Of a stretch of 6,128 nt of DNA, positions 5,306-6,128 are shown one piece after another. Numbering within the stretch: position 1 is the first letter of the stretch; each line of letters begins with the position of its first letter. The notes under the pieces are model-generated. The model saw only the letters and a program-made list of their open reading frames with translations, searched no databases and was not told the DNA's origin. A program made the translations under genes and the position numbers. Origin of the DNA: Planctomycetaceae bacterium (GTDB lineage Bacteria; Planctomycetota; Phycisphaerae; Phycisphaerales; SM1A02); contig CANJIC010000122.1 of NCBI GenBank assembly GCA_947474205.1, positions 1 to 6,128 of the forward strand, written 5' to 3'.

Positions 5306-6128
5306 ATGAACCACGAAACCGCCAATCAAAGCACGGTGAGCACGCATGTGTTGCGCATCGACGGAATGCATTGCGCGGGGTGCAGCGCGGCCATCACCCA
5401 AGAATTGCAATCGCAACCGGGCGTGCGCAAGGCCATTGTGGATCATCTTTCCGGAATGGCCACGATTGAAACCGACGCGTTTGTCACGGATGAAAAACTA
5501 GTCGACGTTGTTGTTGGCAGCGGCTATCAAGCGCAACGCATGGATGCGATTGTTGATCCAGTGCTCATGCAGGCAGAGGCCGAGCGCGCGCAATCACGCG
5601 CGGAATTGTTGTGGCGCCGCAGAAGTCAAATTGGTTTCGCGCTGTGGATTCCAATGGAGTCGCTGCACTGGATCACCATGTCGCAACACATTCACAACAG
5701 CGCGGTGGATATCGCGCTGTTGATTGGCAGCACATTGTCCATGGTGTTGGTGGGCAGCGGATTTTGGCGAAGCGCCTGGAGCGTGCTGCGCGTGTGGCGC
5801 ACCAACATGGATGTGTTGATCGCGCTGGGAGCCACCACGGCGTATGTGGCCAGCCTTGTGATTTTTATCGCGCAACGCATGGGCGCGTTGCAAGATCAGT
5901 CGACGTGGTTCAGCGAGGCCGCCGCGCTGCTTGCGATTATTTCGCTGGGACATTGGTTTGAGGCCAAGGCCACCAAGAGCGCGGGCGCAGCGGTGCGCGA
6001 ATTGCTGGAATTGCAGCCGGAAAAAGCCGAGCGCATTGGCGCGGCGGGCGAGAGCGAGTTCATTCAATCGCAGGACATTCGCGCCGCGGACTTAATCATG
6101 GTGCGTCCAGGCGGACGCGTTCCCATTG
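5306..6128 (+). CDS. P1B-type heavy-metal (copper-like) translocating ATPase, N-terminal part
   Basis: 274 residues are present; the gene continues beyond the right edge. Residues about 14-80 form a heavy-metal-associated domain with the metal site G20-M-H-C23-A-G-C26. Four hydrophobic segments follow: about 107-125, 133-153, 168-190 and 201-218. They carry P1B hallmarks: TNMDVLIALGATTAYVASL (166-184) and SEAAALLAIISLGHWFEAKA (203-222). LLELQPEKAERI (233-244) and the start of the actuator domain, ADLIMVRPGGRVPI (261-274), come next. The enzyme would use ATP to pump a soft metal, probably Cu(I), across the inner membrane. The CPC ion-binding motif, DKTG phosphorylation site and ATP-binding domain lie outside the window, so copper is inferred and no symbol is assigned. 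The ATG at 5306 is preceded in frame by a TAG (5303-5305), so the start cannot lie further upstream. Only a weak AGG at 5293-5295 serves as a possible ribosome site. The loop at 117-130 (MESLHWITMSQHIH) is rich in Met and His. Confidence 0.93.
   Translation, partial: MNHETANQSTVSTHVLRIDGMHCAGCSAAITQELQSQPGVRKAIVDHLSGMATIETDAFVTDEKLVDVVVGSGYQAQRMDAIVDPVLMQAEAERAQSRAELLWRRRSQIGFALWIPMESLHWITMSQHIHNSAVDIALLIGSTLSMVLVGSGFWRSAWSVLRVWRTNMDVLIALGATTAYVASLVIFIAQRMGALQDQSTWFSEAAALLAIISLGHWFEAKATKSAGAAVRELLELQPEKAERIGAAGESEFIQSQDIRAADLIMVRPGGRVPI

Noticed and set aside
5594..6067. 157-codon minus-strand open frame opposite the metal ATPase
   Set aside because: The plus strand encodes clear P1B ATPase motifs through this region. 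The minus-strand product is rich in Arg, His and Gln with no domain, typical of an antisense shadow.

Overview
The window looks like ordinary chromosomal DNA from a Gram-negative-type bacterium. The best guess is Planctomycetota, near the Phycisphaerae. The basis is a very large SecA (1353 residues) with insertions of the kind I associate with that group, and a small zinc-ribbon protein starting with a GPSAEDLRRYG-like motif that I have seen in planctomycete proteins. This assignment is recall and inference, not a database result. I see no transposase, phage gene, CRISPR array or other sign of recent mobility.

Layout from left to right: (1) the 5' end of a thioredoxin-like/AhpC-TSA protein on the minus strand, cut by the left edge; (2) on the plus strand, divergent from it, a 93-residue zinc-ribbon protein with a C-terminal membrane anchor; (3) a perfect 16-bp palindrome, then tRNA-Lys(CTT) on the minus strand; (4) secA on the minus strand, filling two thirds of the window; (5) a short leader with a plausible sigma70-type promoter; (6) on the minus strand, a 100-residue exported or membrane-anchored small Cys-containing protein; (7) a 117-bp divergent intergenic region with nested inverted repeats; (8) on the plus strand, the first 274 residues of a P1B-type (copper-like) cation-transporting ATPase, cut by the right edge.

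Functionally, secA is the protein-export motor and the tRNA is translation housekeeping. The small Cys protein and the metal ATPase share a divergent control region, which fits a small metal or redox theme but does not prove one. The most unusual thing I see is inside SecA. Its region between the helical scaffold and the last conserved helices is enlarged by over 200 residues and appears to hold four diverged copies of a Trp-anchored helical module that E. coli SecA seems to have once. I did not find a convincing new multi-gene system.
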